A stretch of DNA of 64,000 bases, from the NCBI RefSeq assembly GCF_002127215.1, contig NZ_NFUT01000001.1, positions 434,001-498,000 of the forward strand, in the 5' to 3' direction. A model generated the notes under the pieces. That model saw only the letters and a list, made by a program, of their open reading frames with translations, had not been told where the DNA came from and ran no database searches. Positions 9,290-20,337 of this stretch are shown piece by piece. How positions within the stretch are numbered: the first letter of the stretch is position 1; every line of letters starts with the position of its first letter. Both the position numbers and the translations under genes were made by a program. Source of the stretch: Hydrogenophaga sp. IBVHS2. Its GTDB lineage: Bacteria; Pseudomonadota; Gammaproteobacteria; Burkholderiales; Burkholderiaceae_C.

Positions 9290-9736
9290 ATGAAAGCACA
9301 ACGCCTGTCCCTGATCGCCCTGTCCTTCGCTGCCCTGGCCGCCGGCAATGCCTTCGCTGCCGATCCGTCGGCCGCCAAGACCCGCGAGCAGGTTCGCGCC
9401 GAACTGGCCGAAGCCCGCGCCACCGGCAAGATCATCGCCAACAGCGAAGTCCACATGACCGAGCGCGAGCTGTTCCCCGGTCGGTATGAGCAGGCCGCTG
9501 CCCCCGTGGCCGCCAAGGCCGCCCCGGCCGCTGCAGCCGTGACCACCGGCAAGACCCGCGCCGAAGTGCTGGCCGAACTGGCCGAAGCCCGCCGCACCGG
9601 CGACATCATCGCCAACAGCGAAGTCTCGATCACCGAGCGCGAACTGTTCCCGGGCCGCTACGCCGCCCAGGACACCCTGCAGGCCGGTCAGCCCGCTGCC
9701 ACCGCATCGGCCAGCGACAGCACCGTCCGCCAGTGA
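9290..9736 (+). CDS. exported DUF4148 protein with two tandem repeats
   Basis: This 148-residue protein carries a Sec signal peptide (MKAQRLSLIALSFAALAAG, cleaved after AFA) and an AAAGGAG ribosome-binding site. The mature protein consists of two near-identical units of about 40 residues. Each begins KTR.(Q/E)V.AELAEAR and ends IIANSEV.(M/I)TERELFPGRY. An Ala/Pro linker separates them. DUF4148 proteins are small Burkholderiales periplasmic proteins, usually with one unit and no known function. A rho-independent terminator follows at 9779-9810. Confidence 0.88.
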   Translation: MKAQRLSLIALSFAALAAGNAFAADPSAAKTREQVRAELAEARATGKIIANSEVHMTERELFPGRYEQAAAPVAAKAAPAAAAVTTGKTRAEVLAELAEARRTGDIIANSEVSITERELFPGRYAAQDTLQAGQPAATASASDSTVRQ

Positions 9737-9769
9737 TGCACCTGGCCCGGCCAGGCCGGGTCGGTGTGA

Positions 9770-11233
9770 TCAGCCAGAAACCGCCACCGGTTCGCCCGTG
9801 GCGGTTTTTTCATGGTGGACCGGCAGGCGGATGCGCACCGTGAGCCCGCCGCCCGGCGTCTCCAGCAGTTCCAGATCCCCGTCGAGCTGGCCGACGATGC
9901 TCGCCGCGATGGCCAGCCCCAGGCCGCTGCCGTTGCCGCTCTGGGGGTTGAGGCGGACGAACCGCTGCAGGGCGCGCTCGCGCTGCGCCGGTGCAATGCC
10001 GGGTCCGTTGTCGCGCACCTCCAGCACCACCCGATCGCCGTCCAGCACCACGTTCAGGTCGACCCGGCAGCCCGGGTCGGCATGCCGCAGGGCGTTGTCC
10101 ACCAGGTTGTCCAGCAACACCCGCATCTCGGCCGGGTCGGCCCAGACATCGGCGCGGTCACGCCGCACCAGTCCCAGGTCCATGCCGCGTGCATCGGCCT
10201 GGGCCGAGAACGCGGCCACCACGCGGGCCGCCAGGGCATCCAGCGCCACCGGCTGGGGCGTGCGCTCCTGTTCCCGCACATCGGGCTCCAGACGGGCCAT
10301 CTGCAGCAGCTGGGCGACCAGCCGGGTGGCGCGGGCGATGCCCCGGTCGAGCTCGTCCAGCGCCAGACCCCGCTGGGCGTCGCTCGCCCTGCGCGCCAGC
10401 TGCGCCTGCAGCTTGATGGCCGCCAGGGGGGTGTTGAGCTCGTGGGCGGCATCGGCCAGCAAGGCCCGTTGTCCGCTGAGCAGGGCGTCCACCCGCGCCA
10501 GCAGCTGGTTCAGGGCCTGACCGAGCGGCAGCAGTTCCTCCGGCAGCCGGCTGTTGTCGATGGCCGGGAGTTCCTGCAGGTTGTCGTGCTGGCGGATCTG
10601 CCGGCCCAGTGCATGCAGCGGTGCCAGCGCACGCGACACGGCGGTGTGGATGAGCAGCGTGAGCACCAGCACCAGCAGGCACAGAGGCACCACCAGCGAG
10701 GGCAGCAGTTCGGTGAAATCGCTGGCCCGGTCGGCCGATGTGACCGCCACCTGCACCCGCTGGTGCCGGTCGACCACCGTGTACACCCGCCAGGGTTCGT
10801 CCTGCCACTGCACCAGATGAAAGCCCGGCTGCTGCAGCGGCGGACCGATGTTGTCCAGCGACGAGTACATCAGCTCGCCGTCCTCCAGCCAGATCTGGCT
10901 GACGAACTGCCCCAGGTCTTCGACCGGCACTTCCGCCGGCAGTGTGGAGGGCGTCGGCTCCAGCGGCTCGCCGGTGGCCGGGTCGACGGCGGCATCCATC
11001 GGTGCGCCGGCCGGCCGGTCCGGCGAGACCGGCACCCGGCGCGACGCATCGACCCCCTGCGTGGGTTGCACGCCGTGTCGCACCACCGACCAGGCGATCT
11101 GCTCCAGTCCGTAATCGCGGATGCGGTTGAAGGCGTCCCAGGCCAGGCGGTAGGTGAGGGCGCTGCACAGCACCGAGGTCACCACCAGCGCGGTGATCTG
11201 CCACAGCAGCAAGCGCTGGCGGATGGAATTCAA
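9770..11233 (-). CDS. sensor histidine kinase (QseC-like)
   Basis: This 487-residue inner-membrane kinase has TM1 at about 10-28, a periplasmic sensor loop of about 140 residues, TM2 in SLVVPLCLLVLVLTLLIH, a HAMP-like linker and an H-box LLADAAHELNTPLAAIK. Asn replaces the common Arg in HELRTPL. The N-box is LLDNLVDNALRHADPG and the G-box includes NGSGLGLAIA. The start is a TTG at 11233 overlapping the response regulator stop as TTGA, so translation is probably coupled. Its last codons contain the terminator hairpin of the facing DUF4148 gene. The stimulus is unknown. Confidence 0.92.
   Translation of the reverse strand: MNSIRQRLLLWQITALVVTSVLCSALTYRLAWDAFNRIRDYGLEQIAWSVVRHGVQPTQGVDASRRVPVSPDRPAGAPMDAAVDPATGEPLEPTPSTLPAEVPVEDLGQFVSQIWLEDGELMYSSLDNIGPPLQQPGFHLVQWQDEPWRVYTVVDRHQRVQVAVTSADRASDFTELLPSLVVPLCLLVLVLTLLIHTAVSRALAPLHALGRQIRQHDNLQELPAIDNSRLPEELLPLGQALNQLLARVDALLSGQRALLADAAHELNTPLAAIKLQAQLARRASDAQRGLALDELDRGIARATRLVAQLLQMARLEPDVREQERTPQPVALDALAARVVAAFSAQADARGMDLGLVRRDRADVWADPAEMRVLLDNLVDNALRHADPGCRVDLNVVLDGDRVVLEVRDNGPGIAPAQRERALQRFVRLNPQSGNGSGLGLAIAASIVGQLDGDLELLETPGGGLTVRIRLPVHHEKTATGEPVAVSG
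9779..9810 (+). terminator. rho-independent terminator after the DUF4148 gene
   Basis: A perfect 9-bp stem, AACCGCCAC (9779-9787) with GTGGCGGTT (9798-9806), encloses a 10-base loop and runs into six T residues (9805-9810). It is oriented for rightward transcription and lies 43 bp past the DUF4148 stop. It also lies inside the last codons of the convergent histidine kinase gene. Confidence 0.85.
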
Positions 11234-11895
11234 CCGGCCACCTCGACCAGCTTGTAGCCCACCCCGCGCACGTTCTTGATCCAGTCGCTGCCGATCTTGC
11301 GGCGCAGGTGGTGGAGGTGCACCTCCACGGCGTTGCTGGAGGGCTCGCCCTGCCAGCCGTAGAGGCGGCTTTCCAGCTGCTCGCGCGACAGCACCGCACC
11401 GGGCTGTTCCATGAGGGCCGCCAGCAGATCGAACTCGCGCGGTGCCAGCAGCACGGGTTCATCGGCCAGCATCACCTCGCGCCGGACCGGGTTGAGCACC
11501 AGGGCACCGACGCGCATTTCCGGCTGCGGCCGGCCCTGCCGGCGCCGCGCCAGCGCATGCACCCGGGCGACCAGCTCGTCGAGGTCGAAGGGTTTGGTGA
11601 GGTAGTCGTCGGCGCCCTGGTTCAGGCCCAGGATGCGGTCGCTCACCGCATCGCGGGCCGACACCACCAGCACCGCCACCTCCAGCTTGCGCGATCGCAG
11701 CCATTGCAGCAGCTGCAGGCCGTCCAGACCCGGCAGACCGATGTCGAGCAGCAGCACGTCGTAGGTCTGGGTCTGCAGGGCCGCCTGGGCGGTGGGGCCG
11801 TCGCGCACCCAGTCGACCGTCATGCCGGCCTGGCGCAGGCCCTTGTCCATGCCTTGCCCGAGCATGGCATCGTCTTCAGCGAGCAGGAGTTTCAT
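11230..11895 (-). CDS. OmpR-family response regulator (QseB-like)
   Basis: This 221-residue regulator has a receiver domain: acidic pair EDD near the N-terminus, phospho-acceptor Asp in DVLLLDIGLPGLDG at about residue 51, and the conserved Lys in DDYLTKPFDLDE. A C-terminal winged-helix DNA-binding domain follows (LLAPREFDLLAALMEQPG, then VEVHLHHLRRKIGSDWIKNV and RGVGYKLV). It is transcribed first and the kinase second, overlapping by 4 bp. No target promoter can be identified here. Confidence 0.95.
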   Translation of the reverse strand: MKLLLAEDDAMLGQGMDKGLRQAGMTVDWVRDGPTAQAALQTQTYDVLLLDIGLPGLDGLQLLQWLRSRKLEVAVLVVSARDAVSDRILGLNQGADDYLTKPFDLDELVARVHALARRRQGRPQPEMRVGALVLNPVRREVMLADEPVLLAPREFDLLAALMEQPGAVLSREQLESRLYGWQGEPSSNAVEVHLHHLRRKIGSDWIKNVRGVGYKLVEVAG

Positions 11896-11982
11896 GGGCG
11901 GCTAGTGTGCGTCAAAAGCCCTGCAGCGGTACAGCAGGCGGGTGCCTTCTGGTACAACCCGCGCAGCTTCTGGAGCCTGCCC

Positions 11983-12366
11983 ATGTCCACCTTCCGCAAA
12001 GTCGTGCTGTTCACCGATGCCGACGGCCGTGCCCGCTTCCGCGAGGAAGACATTCCGCTCGATCAGGGCACGCCCGCCGCTCGGTTGTCGGTCCTGCACG
12101 GCGCCTCGGCCTTGCAGCTCCGGGAGAGCCCGGTGGGCTTTCGCAGCAGTTTCCATTGCACCGGCCAGCCGCAATGGCTGTTCGTGCTGCGGGGCGTGAT
12201 GGAGATCGGGCTGCAGGATGGCAGCACCCGGCGGTTCGGGCCGGGCGAGCACTTCTATTCGGCCGACACCCTGCCCCAGGGTGCGACCTTCGATCCGCAA
12301 CTGCACGGCCACTGGAGCCGCCAGGTGGGGGACGAGCCCCTGGTCACGCTGTTCGTGCGCGACTGA
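11983..12366 (+). CDS. small cupin-fold protein
   Basis: This 127-residue protein begins MSTFRKVVLFTDADGRARF. A single conserved barrel can be read from FRSSFHCTGQPQWLFVLRGVMEIG to RRFGPGEHFYSADTLP and LHGHWSRQVGDEPLVTLFV, matching the two cupin motifs loosely. The metal-binding His/Glu set is partial. No enzymatic role can be assigned. It is divergent from the response regulator and converges on the rhlE-type helicase gene. Confidence 0.75.
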   Translation: MSTFRKVVLFTDADGRARFREEDIPLDQGTPAARLSVLHGASALQLRESPVGFRSSFHCTGQPQWLFVLRGVMEIGLQDGSTRRFGPGEHFYSADTLPQGATFDPQLHGHWSRQVGDEPLVTLFVRD

Positions 12367-12379
12367 GGCCCGGCGTCGG

Positions 12380-14149
12380 TCAGCGGATGCGGCCGAAGCT
12401 GGTGCGCAGCGGATCGGCCGGGCCGCCCTGCGGGCCACCCTTGCCGCCTTTGCCACCCTTGTGGTTGCGGTTGCCGGTGCGCATGGCGTCGATGCTGGTG
12501 CGCAGCGGATCGGGCTGACCGCCCGGATTGGCCGGACGCGGGCGCGGCTCGCGGATGCGCAGGCTGCCCAGGTGGGCATTGGGGCCGGGCTGGCGCTCGG
12601 CACCGGGTTCACGGTCGCCGCGGTCTGCGCGGTCGCCCCGATCACCCCGATCGCCCCTGGGAGGACGCTGCCCGCCCTGGCCACCTTGGCCTCCACGGCC
12701 ACCGCGTCCCTGGCCGTTGCCGTTCGCCTGCTGCGGGCGCGGTGCGCCCTGGCGACGGCCTTCACCCCGGGCTTCGCGGGGTTCACGCGGCAGGTCGCCG
12801 TCGGCCTCATCGCCCGCCGGGCGCGGACCCTGACCCCGGCCGCCACGGCCCTGGCCTTCCGAACCCTTCTTCTCGCGGATGCGCTGCATCATCTCCTGGC
12901 GCGCGGCCTTGGCGGCGGCGGCCATCACCTCGCGGCTGGGCGGCTTGCCGGCGCCGCCCCAGATGGTCTGGCGGCCCATGGCGATGGGCTCGGCCTTTTC
13001 GCCCGGCTCGGGCATGAACTCCTGGAAGATCTCCACCGGGATCTGCTGCTTGGTGAAGCGCTCGATCTCCATCATGAAGCCTTCCTCGTCCAGGCTCACC
13101 AGGTTGACGGCGTGACCTTCGCGGCCGGCGCGACCGGTGCGGCCGATGCGGTGCACGTAGTCCTCGCAGACGTTGGGGATCTCGTAATTGACCACGTGCG
13201 GCAGTTCGTCGATGTCGATGCCGCGTGCCGCGATGTCGGTGGCCACCAGAGCCCGGATCTCGCCACTCTTGAAGCCGGCCAGCGCCTGGGTGCGGGCGCC
13301 CTGGCTCTTGTTGCCGTGCAGCGCCATGGCGCTGATGCCGTTCTTCTCGAGGTAGTCGGCCACGTTGTTGGCGCCGAACTTGGTGCGGGTGAACACCAGC
13401 ACCTGGCTCCAGTTGTGCTGATTGATGATGTGCACCAGCAGGGCTTTCTTCTTGCCGCGGCCCACCGGGTGGATCACCTGGCTGATGCGCTGCACCGTGG
13501 TGTTGCGCGGCGTGACCTGGATGTGCTGCGGGTCCTTGAGCAGGCCCTGGGCCAGGTCGCGGATCTCGTCGCTGAAGGTGGCCGAGAACAGCAGGCTCTG
13601 CTTGTCGCGGGGCACCAGGGCCAGCACCTTCTTGACGTCGTGGATGAAGCCCATGTCGAGCATGCGGTCGGCCTCATCCAGCACCAGGATCTGCACCTGG
13701 GACAGATCGAGGAAGCCCTGCTGCTGCAGGTCGAGCAGTCGGCCGGGGGTGGCCACCAGGATGTCCACGCCACGTTTCATGGCGTTGATCTGCGGGTTCA
13801 TGCCCACGCCACCGAAGACGACGGTGGAGCTCAGGTCCAGGTGCTTGCCGTAGGTCTTGACCGACTCTTCCACCTGGGCGGCGAGTTCGCGGGTGGGGGT
13901 GAGCACCAGCGCGCGGATGCCGATGCCGCCGAAGCGGCTCTGGCCCCGGGGCGAGGTGGACAGGCGCTGCAGCATGGGCAGGGTGAAGGCCGCGGTCTTG
14001 CCGGTGCCGGTCTGGGCTCCGGCGAGCAGGTCGCGGCCCGCCAGCACGGCCGGGATGGCCTCGGCCTGGATGGGTGTGGGCGTGTCGTAGCCTTGCTCGC
14101 GCACCGCTTGCACGATGGCCGGGGCCAGGTTCAGTTCGTCAAATGTCAT
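12380..14149 (-). CDS. rhlE: DEAD-box ATP-dependent RNA helicase, RhlE type
   Basis: This 589-residue RNA helicase starts at [10 protein letters not shown]. Motifs occur in order: [11 protein letters not shown] (Q motif), [12 protein letters not shown] (I), PTRELAAQV (Ia), TPGRLLDL (Ib), [13 protein letters not shown] (II), FSATF (III), [13 protein letters not shown] (V) and [10 protein letters not shown] (VI). From about residue 400 the tail is basic and glycine-rich, with GRGG and a run of RGD repeats, and ends with two DPLRTS motifs, one of them C-terminal. Such tails bind RNA nonspecifically. Likely roles are ribosome assembly or mRNA decay. It is divergent from ettA. Confidence 0.93.
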   Translation of the reverse strand: MTFDELNLAPAIVQAVREQGYDTPTPIQAEAIPAVLAGRDLLAGAQTGTGKTAAFTLPMLQRLSTSPRGQSRFGGIGIRALVLTPTRELAAQVEESVKTYGKHLDLSSTVVFGGVGMNPQINAMKRGVDILVATPGRLLDLQQQGFLDLSQVQILVLDEADRMLDMGFIHDVKKVLALVPRDKQSLLFSATFSDEIRDLAQGLLKDPQHIQVTPRNTTVQRISQVIHPVGRGKKKALLVHIINQHNWSQVLVFTRTKFGANNVADYLEKNGISAMALHGNKSQGARTQALAGFKSGEIRALVATDIAARGIDIDELPHVVNYEIPNVCEDYVHRIGRTGRAGREGHAVNLVSLDEEGFMMEIERFTKQQIPVEIFQEFMPEPGEKAEPIAMGRQTIWGGAGKPPSREVMAAAAKAARQEMMQRIREKKGSEGQGRGGRGQGPRPAGDEADGDLPREPREARGEGRRQGAPRPQQANGNGQGRGGRGGQGGQGGQRPPRGDRGDRGDRADRGDREPGAERQPGPNAHLGSLRIREPRPRPANPGGQPDPLRTSIDAMRTGNRNHKGGKGGKGGPQGGPADPLRTSFGRIR

Positions 14150-14407
14150 GTCGTTCGAGGCGCCCGTCCAGGGCGCTGGGATCACCGGCCACATCGGCCG
14201 CCGTGGAGGCGGACCGCTCAGTGCAGGGTCGGCGGATTCAGGATCTGGCGCCGCCCGGGTAAGGGTGGGGCGCCCCAGCAGGGGGCTGGTTGCGGGCCGA
14301 CTGATGTGCCCGCAAGGCCCGTATTGTGGCATGCGGGGATAATCCGGGGTTTTGCGCCGCCGCCCGACGGTGGCCCACCCCCTTTTTTCAATCCCACACA
14401 GGCTCCC

Positions 14408-16068
<1,661 letters not shown>

Positions 16069-16069
<1 letters not shown>

Positions 16070-16614
16070 TGACCGACGACGAGATCCTGATCCGCACCCG
16101 CGAATGGGTGGAGAAGGCCGTCATCGGCCTGAACCTCTGCCCGTTCGCCCGCGCCGTCTGGGTCAAGGACCAGGTGCGGGTGGTGGTGAGCCGCGCCCGC
16201 CATGTCGATGCCTTCCTCGACGAGCTGGACCGCGAGCTCGATCTGCTGGCCGGCACCCCGGCCGAGCAGATCGACACCACGCTGCTGGTGCACCCGACGC
16301 TGTTCCCGGACTTCGAGGTGTTCAACGATTTCCTGGGCATCGTGGACGACGTGGTGGTGGAGCACGACCTGGAGGGCGTGATCCAGGTCGCACCGTTCCA
16401 CCCGCAGTTCCGCTTCGAGGGTACCGAGGCGGACGACATCACCAACGCCACCAACCGTTCCCCCTTCCCCATCCTGCACCTGTTGCGCGAGGACAGCGTG
16501 GAGCGGGCGGTGGCCACCGACGCGGGCGATGCCGATGCCATCGTCGAGCGCAACATGCAGACGCTGCGGGATCTGGGCCATGAAGGTTGGTCCCGTCTGT
16601 GGAATAAGTCCTGA
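16069..16614 (+). CDS. DUF1415 family protein
   Basis: This 181-residue soluble protein starts at a TGATG junction with ettA. Recognisable DUF1415 features are the N-terminal [39 protein letters not shown] and [20 protein letters not shown] followed by [15 protein letters not shown]. The conserved Cys, His and Asp residues suggest metal or substrate binding, but the family has no established activity. It is probably co-expressed with ettA. Confidence 0.88.
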
Positions 16615-16718
16615 GACGGTCCCTCGAAAGTACACGCGGCCGAACACGGCGGGTGGCAACGGGCAGAATACGGTACGGGGTTACGAGCCCCTCTTTTGTA
16701 TTCCTTGGGAAATCCACC

Positions 16719-18827
16719 ATGAATGCCACCGTCCGACCCGACGTCGACGTCTATATCCAGGAAGCGCTGTCGCAGACGGCGCAATGGCTGCCCCGCTGGC
16801 TCGACCAGGTCAGCGTGAGCCTGAAGAACCTGGAAGCCACCGAGCCCGGCGTGATGGAGCGCAAGGCCCTCAACCAGGCCCGGCTGGAGGCCGATCGCCA
16901 CCGCGAATCCATGGTGGCGGCCTTTCGCCATGAACTGGAGACGGCCACGAAAGGGCCTGCCGGCACCGCCGGAGCGGGCAAGACCGGCGTGAGCTTCGAC
17001 GAGCTGGAGCTCATGGGCGACGACCAGGTCCAGGAAACGGTGGAGTTCGCCCGCCTGCAGCAGGTGGTGGAGATGGCGCTGGAGGATCTGGACGTCGAGC
17101 TCACCGCCCGCATCTGCAGCGCCCTGGGCCTGACCCAGATCAATCCCGATGCCAACCCGCTGCGCCCCTCGGCGTTCATCGGTGCCCTCTCGCGCGCCAT
17201 GAAGGCCGACAAGGTGGATGCGTCGGTGCGGGGCCGCTGGCTCAAGGCCGGAGCGGCGGCGCTGGGCGAACAGCTCTCCGGGGTGTTTCTGGCGTTGATC
17301 GAACGGCTCGATCAGAGCGGTGTGCGCCCGGTGGGTTTCGGTGTCACCCGGCCGTTCGCGGCCTCCCGGGGCGGCGACACCCGCCCGATGTCGGCCGCGA
17401 CCGGCCCGCGTTCGCGCCGCGACGAAACCACCACCATGAAGCCCGGCACGCGCAGCGCGGCGGGCGATCCGCTGCTGACCCTGGACCAGCTGCACCGCCT
17501 GCTGGTGGGCAACCTGGGATCCGGGGAGGCGGCCGAGCCGGGCGTGCCGGTGCCGCAGGTCAACCAGGCCATGGTGCGCAACCTGGCCAGCGAGGTGGTC
17601 TCGCTCATGATGCGCCAGATCACCGAAGACAAGCGCATCCTGCAGCCCATCCGCGACATCCTGCATGGCATGAAGCCGGCCCTGCTGGACCTGGCCCGGG
17701 ACGATCCGCGCTTCTTCGCTGACCGCCACAACCCGGCCCGACGCCTGCTGGACGCCATCATTGAGCGCTCGCTGGGCTTCAAGACCGAGGCCGAGTCCGG
17801 CTATGCCCCGTTCGCGGCCGAAGTGCGCGGCATCCAGCGGGCGCTGCTGCGCGCCGGCGACGATGTGCCGCAACGTTTTCCGGCCCTGCTGGAGCGGCTG
17901 CAGCAGTTCAGCTCGCGTGCGGTCGAGCCGTCGCAGGAGGCGCGTGGCCTGGCGGTCAACACGCTGGTCCGGGTGGAGCAGCGCAACCTGCTGGCCGAGC
18001 GCCTGGTGCACGAGTTCCGCGACCTCAAGGATTTCCCCAAGGCGCCCGGTGTGGTGCGTCGCTTCCTGACCGGCCCCTGGGCCCAGGTGGTGGCCCAGGC
18101 CCGTCTGGAAGAGGGCGCCCGGCCGCCGCTGCTGCCGGCCGAGGCCGCCTCACGCCGCTACACCGAGGTGATCAACGACCTGCTGTGGTCGTGCCAGGTC
18201 GGCCTGGCCAGCCTGAACCGGCCCCGGCTGGTGAAGGTGATCCCGGTCATCCTGCGCACCCTGCGCGAGGGGCTGGATTCCATCGATTACCCGCGTGCGG
18301 CCACCGAAGGCTTCTTCCAGGCGCTCATGGGGCTGCATGAGGCGGCCTACAAGACCCAGCGCCCCGGCGTGCCGGAGGACAACCCGCCCAGCCGCCAGGA
18401 CATGGAAGACGTGTCCATGTGGATGCAGAGCCAGGAAGCCAAGGACACCGGCTTCATGACCGATCTGCCGCCCGAGACCCAGCCGCCGGCCTACGAGAAC
18501 ACCCAGCCCCTGCCGCCCGGCGAGCTGCCGGACGCCCGCGGAACGGACAGCCGCGTCCCGGTGGAGTTCACGGTGGGTGCCTGGTTCGAGATGCCGCTGG
18601 ACGGTGTGACCACCCGGTGCCAGATCACCTGGGCCAGTCCGCACGGCACCCTGTTCCTCTTCAACACCGTCAGCGGCAAGTCGGTTTCCATGACCCGGCG
18701 CAATCTGGACCGCCTGATCGACCAGGACCGGCTGCGCATGGTGGCCCGCCAGAGCGTGGTGGACGAGGCGCTGGACGCCGTGGCCCAGCAGGCGCTGCAG
18801 AACTCGTCGTCGTCCGGCAAGGCCTGA
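16719..18827 (+). CDS. DUF1631 family protein
   Basis: This 702-residue, mainly helical cytoplasmic protein belongs to DUF1631 (thymidine phosphorylase in some older annotations, without support). I place the start at MNATVRPDVDVYIQEAL. Visible segments include LDDLDVELTARICSALGL-like helical repeats, an Arg/Thr-rich linker near 210-245, and a C-terminal beta-rich domain (about 620-700) with VGAWFEMPLDGVTTRCQITW, LFLFNTVSGKSVSMTRR and a final helix. That C-terminal domain resembles PilZ-like barrels, but the RxxxR signature is not clear. Function unknown. It converges with the TAXI gene. Confidence 0.82.
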   Translation: MNATVRPDVDVYIQEALSQTAQWLPRWLDQVSVSLKNLEATEPGVMERKALNQARLEADRHRESMVAAFRHELETATKGPAGTAGAGKTGVSFDELELMGDDQVQETVEFARLQQVVEMALEDLDVELTARICSALGLTQINPDANPLRPSAFIGALSRAMKADKVDASVRGRWLKAGAAALGEQLSGVFLALIERLDQSGVRPVGFGVTRPFAASRGGDTRPMSAATGPRSRRDETTTMKPGTRSAAGDPLLTLDQLHRLLVGNLGSGEAAEPGVPVPQVNQAMVRNLASEVVSLMMRQITEDKRILQPIRDILHGMKPALLDLARDDPRFFADRHNPARRLLDAIIERSLGFKTEAESGYAPFAAEVRGIQRALLRAGDDVPQRFPALLERLQQFSSRAVEPSQEARGLAVNTLVRVEQRNLLAERLVHEFRDLKDFPKAPGVVRRFLTGPWAQVVAQARLEEGARPPLLPAEAASRRYTEVINDLLWSCQVGLASLNRPRLVKVIPVILRTLREGLDSIDYPRAATEGFFQALMGLHEAAYKTQRPGVPEDNPPSRQDMEDVSMWMQSQEAKDTGFMTDLPPETQPPAYENTQPLPPGELPDARGTDSRVPVEFTVGAWFEMPLDGVTTRCQITWASPHGTLFLFNTVSGKSVSMTRRNLDRLIDQDRLRMVARQSVVDEALDAVAQQALQNSSSSGKA

Positions 18828-18839
18828 GCCGGACCGGCA

Positions 18840-20165
18840 TCAGGCCGTCTTGCGCAGGAGCTTCTTGCGCACCAGGTGGATGTTGCTGCGCAAGGCGTAG
18901 AGCTCGTCGGTGTAGCTCAGCGGCACCACCACCTTCTCGACCTTGGCCTCCATGGCCTCGATCTGGCTCACCAGACGGTCGGCGGCCTCGCCGGCTTCGT
19001 GCCGCTGCTCGATGTCGCGCAGCTCGGCGTACCAGCGGAACACCCTTGAGCGGATCCGGAACGTGTAGAGCGGCGGAATGATGCGCGAGAGCGGCAGCGC
19101 CAGCGCGATGATCAGGCCCATGGCCAGCCACATGCGCTCGATCAGGTTGGCCAGCCAGAAGGGCAGGTAGCGCTGCAGGAACGGCTGGCCGCCCTGGATG
19201 GCCCGCTGTGCCTCGTCGGCCACCGGCACCTCGCTGTGCTCCAGGCTGGGGTACTCGCGGGCCCGGCTGAACCAGCCGGCGCTGCCATGCAGGCGGGATG
19301 CGGTCTGGGCGAACAGCTGCAGCACGGCCGGGTGGGTGTCGGCCTGGGCCAGCAGGCTGGTGGTGGAAGCCACCAGCCGCACCCGTCGGGGCGGCACGTT
19401 GGCCGACAGGTCCACCATGCCCTGCGGCATGACCACCGGCGTGAGGTAGGCAAAGCGGCGCGAATAGGCCTCGTTCTGCGTGAAGTCCATCAGCTTCACG
19501 CCGGGTGTCTGCAGCAGCATCTGCACCATCAGGGATTCGGGTGCCGAGGCGAACACCAGCGCATCCAGGTCGCCGTCCAGGAAAGCCACCGTGGCCGGTG
19601 TCTGTTCCAGCCGGCTCAGGCGCAGGTCGCGCGGGTCCATGCGGTTGACCTCCAGCAGGGTCTCGAACAGGCGCGGCACGCCGCTGCCGTCGGTGCCCAC
19701 GTTGACCCGCCAGCCGTGCAGGTCCGACAGGGTCTCCAGCGTGGCGTTGCGGCGCAGCTTGCGGGCCCGGTCCTCGCGGTAGAACACCCACAGCGGTTCG
19801 ACGAACAGGCTGCCGAGCGAGGTGAGGTCCTCGGTGTCGGTCTCGGTGATGGTGCCGGTGCCGCCCTGCACGAAGCCCAGATCGGCCTCGCCCCGGCGCA
19901 GCCGCTCCAGGTTGTCGGACGAGCCCTCGGTCTGCAGCAGTTCCACCGTGATGCCCTCCCGGGACAGCGCTTCGGCGTAGCGGCGGCCGAAGGTCTCGTA
20001 GGCACTTTGCGCCGGACCGGTGGCCAGCACCACCGTCTTGGGCGGCGTGGGGTTGAGCCACCAGTAGGCAGCCACCAGCAGGGCCACGGTGAGCAGGGCG
20101 AACGGCCCGAAGGACAGCAGCATCTCGCGCAGCGAGATGAGGGTGTAGCGCAGGGTTTTCGGCAT
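18840..20165 (-). CDS. membrane-anchored TAXI family solute-binding protein
   Basis: This 441-residue protein has an N-terminal transmembrane anchor (GPFALLTVALLVAAYWWL, about 20-37) rather than a cleavable signal. A TAXI-type periplasmic binding domain follows: TVVLATGPAQSAYETFGRRY, LGFVQGGTGTI and VNVGTDGSGVPRLFETLL. A second TM segment lies near 350-372 (MWLAMGLIIALALPLSRII), with a C-terminal cytoplasmic helical region. TAXI proteins normally feed a TRAP permease, but none lies nearby. The double anchoring suggests a sensor or fixed receptor role, by inference. Confidence 0.85.
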   Translation of the reverse strand: MPKTLRYTLISLREMLLSFGPFALLTVALLVAAYWWLNPTPPKTVVLATGPAQSAYETFGRRYAEALSREGITVELLQTEGSSDNLERLRRGEADLGFVQGGTGTITETDTEDLTSLGSLFVEPLWVFYREDRARKLRRNATLETLSDLHGWRVNVGTDGSGVPRLFETLLEVNRMDPRDLRLSRLEQTPATVAFLDGDLDALVFASAPESLMVQMLLQTPGVKLMDFTQNEAYSRRFAYLTPVVMPQGMVDLSANVPPRRVRLVASTTSLLAQADTHPAVLQLFAQTASRLHGSAGWFSRAREYPSLEHSEVPVADEAQRAIQGGQPFLQRYLPFWLANLIERMWLAMGLIIALALPLSRIIPPLYTFRIRSRVFRWYAELRDIEQRHEAGEAADRLVSQIEAMEAKVEKVVVPLSYTDELYALRSNIHLVRKKLLRKTA

Positions 20166-20337
20166 GGGTGCGGACGGTATCACGCGCCGGCACCGTGGCT
20201 TGGCGTTCGTCGGTGAATCACGTGTCGAAGGGTTTCGTTGTGTCTTGGTGATGACATCAGCGGGGTTGCCCGGCGAGGATCGCCGGCTGCCCGGATTCCG
20301 GGTATCCGGATCTTTCCTGCCCCGCCCTGCGTCCTTC

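Noticed and set aside
14371-14391. GGTG/CACC hairpin with a T-run upstream of ettA as an attenuator
   Set aside because: There is only a 4-bp stem, separated from the T-run by several C residues.
12218-14407. Long rightward open frame upstream of and in frame with ettA
   Set aside because: It runs antisense to the conserved helicase gene, and the EttA N-terminus MAQYVFSM starts at 14408.
16677-16699. GGGG-TTACGAG-CCCC followed by TCTTTTGT as a terminator after the DUF1415 gene
   Set aside because: The stem is only 4-5 bp, and the structure lies just before the DUF1631 start, so it is too weak to call.
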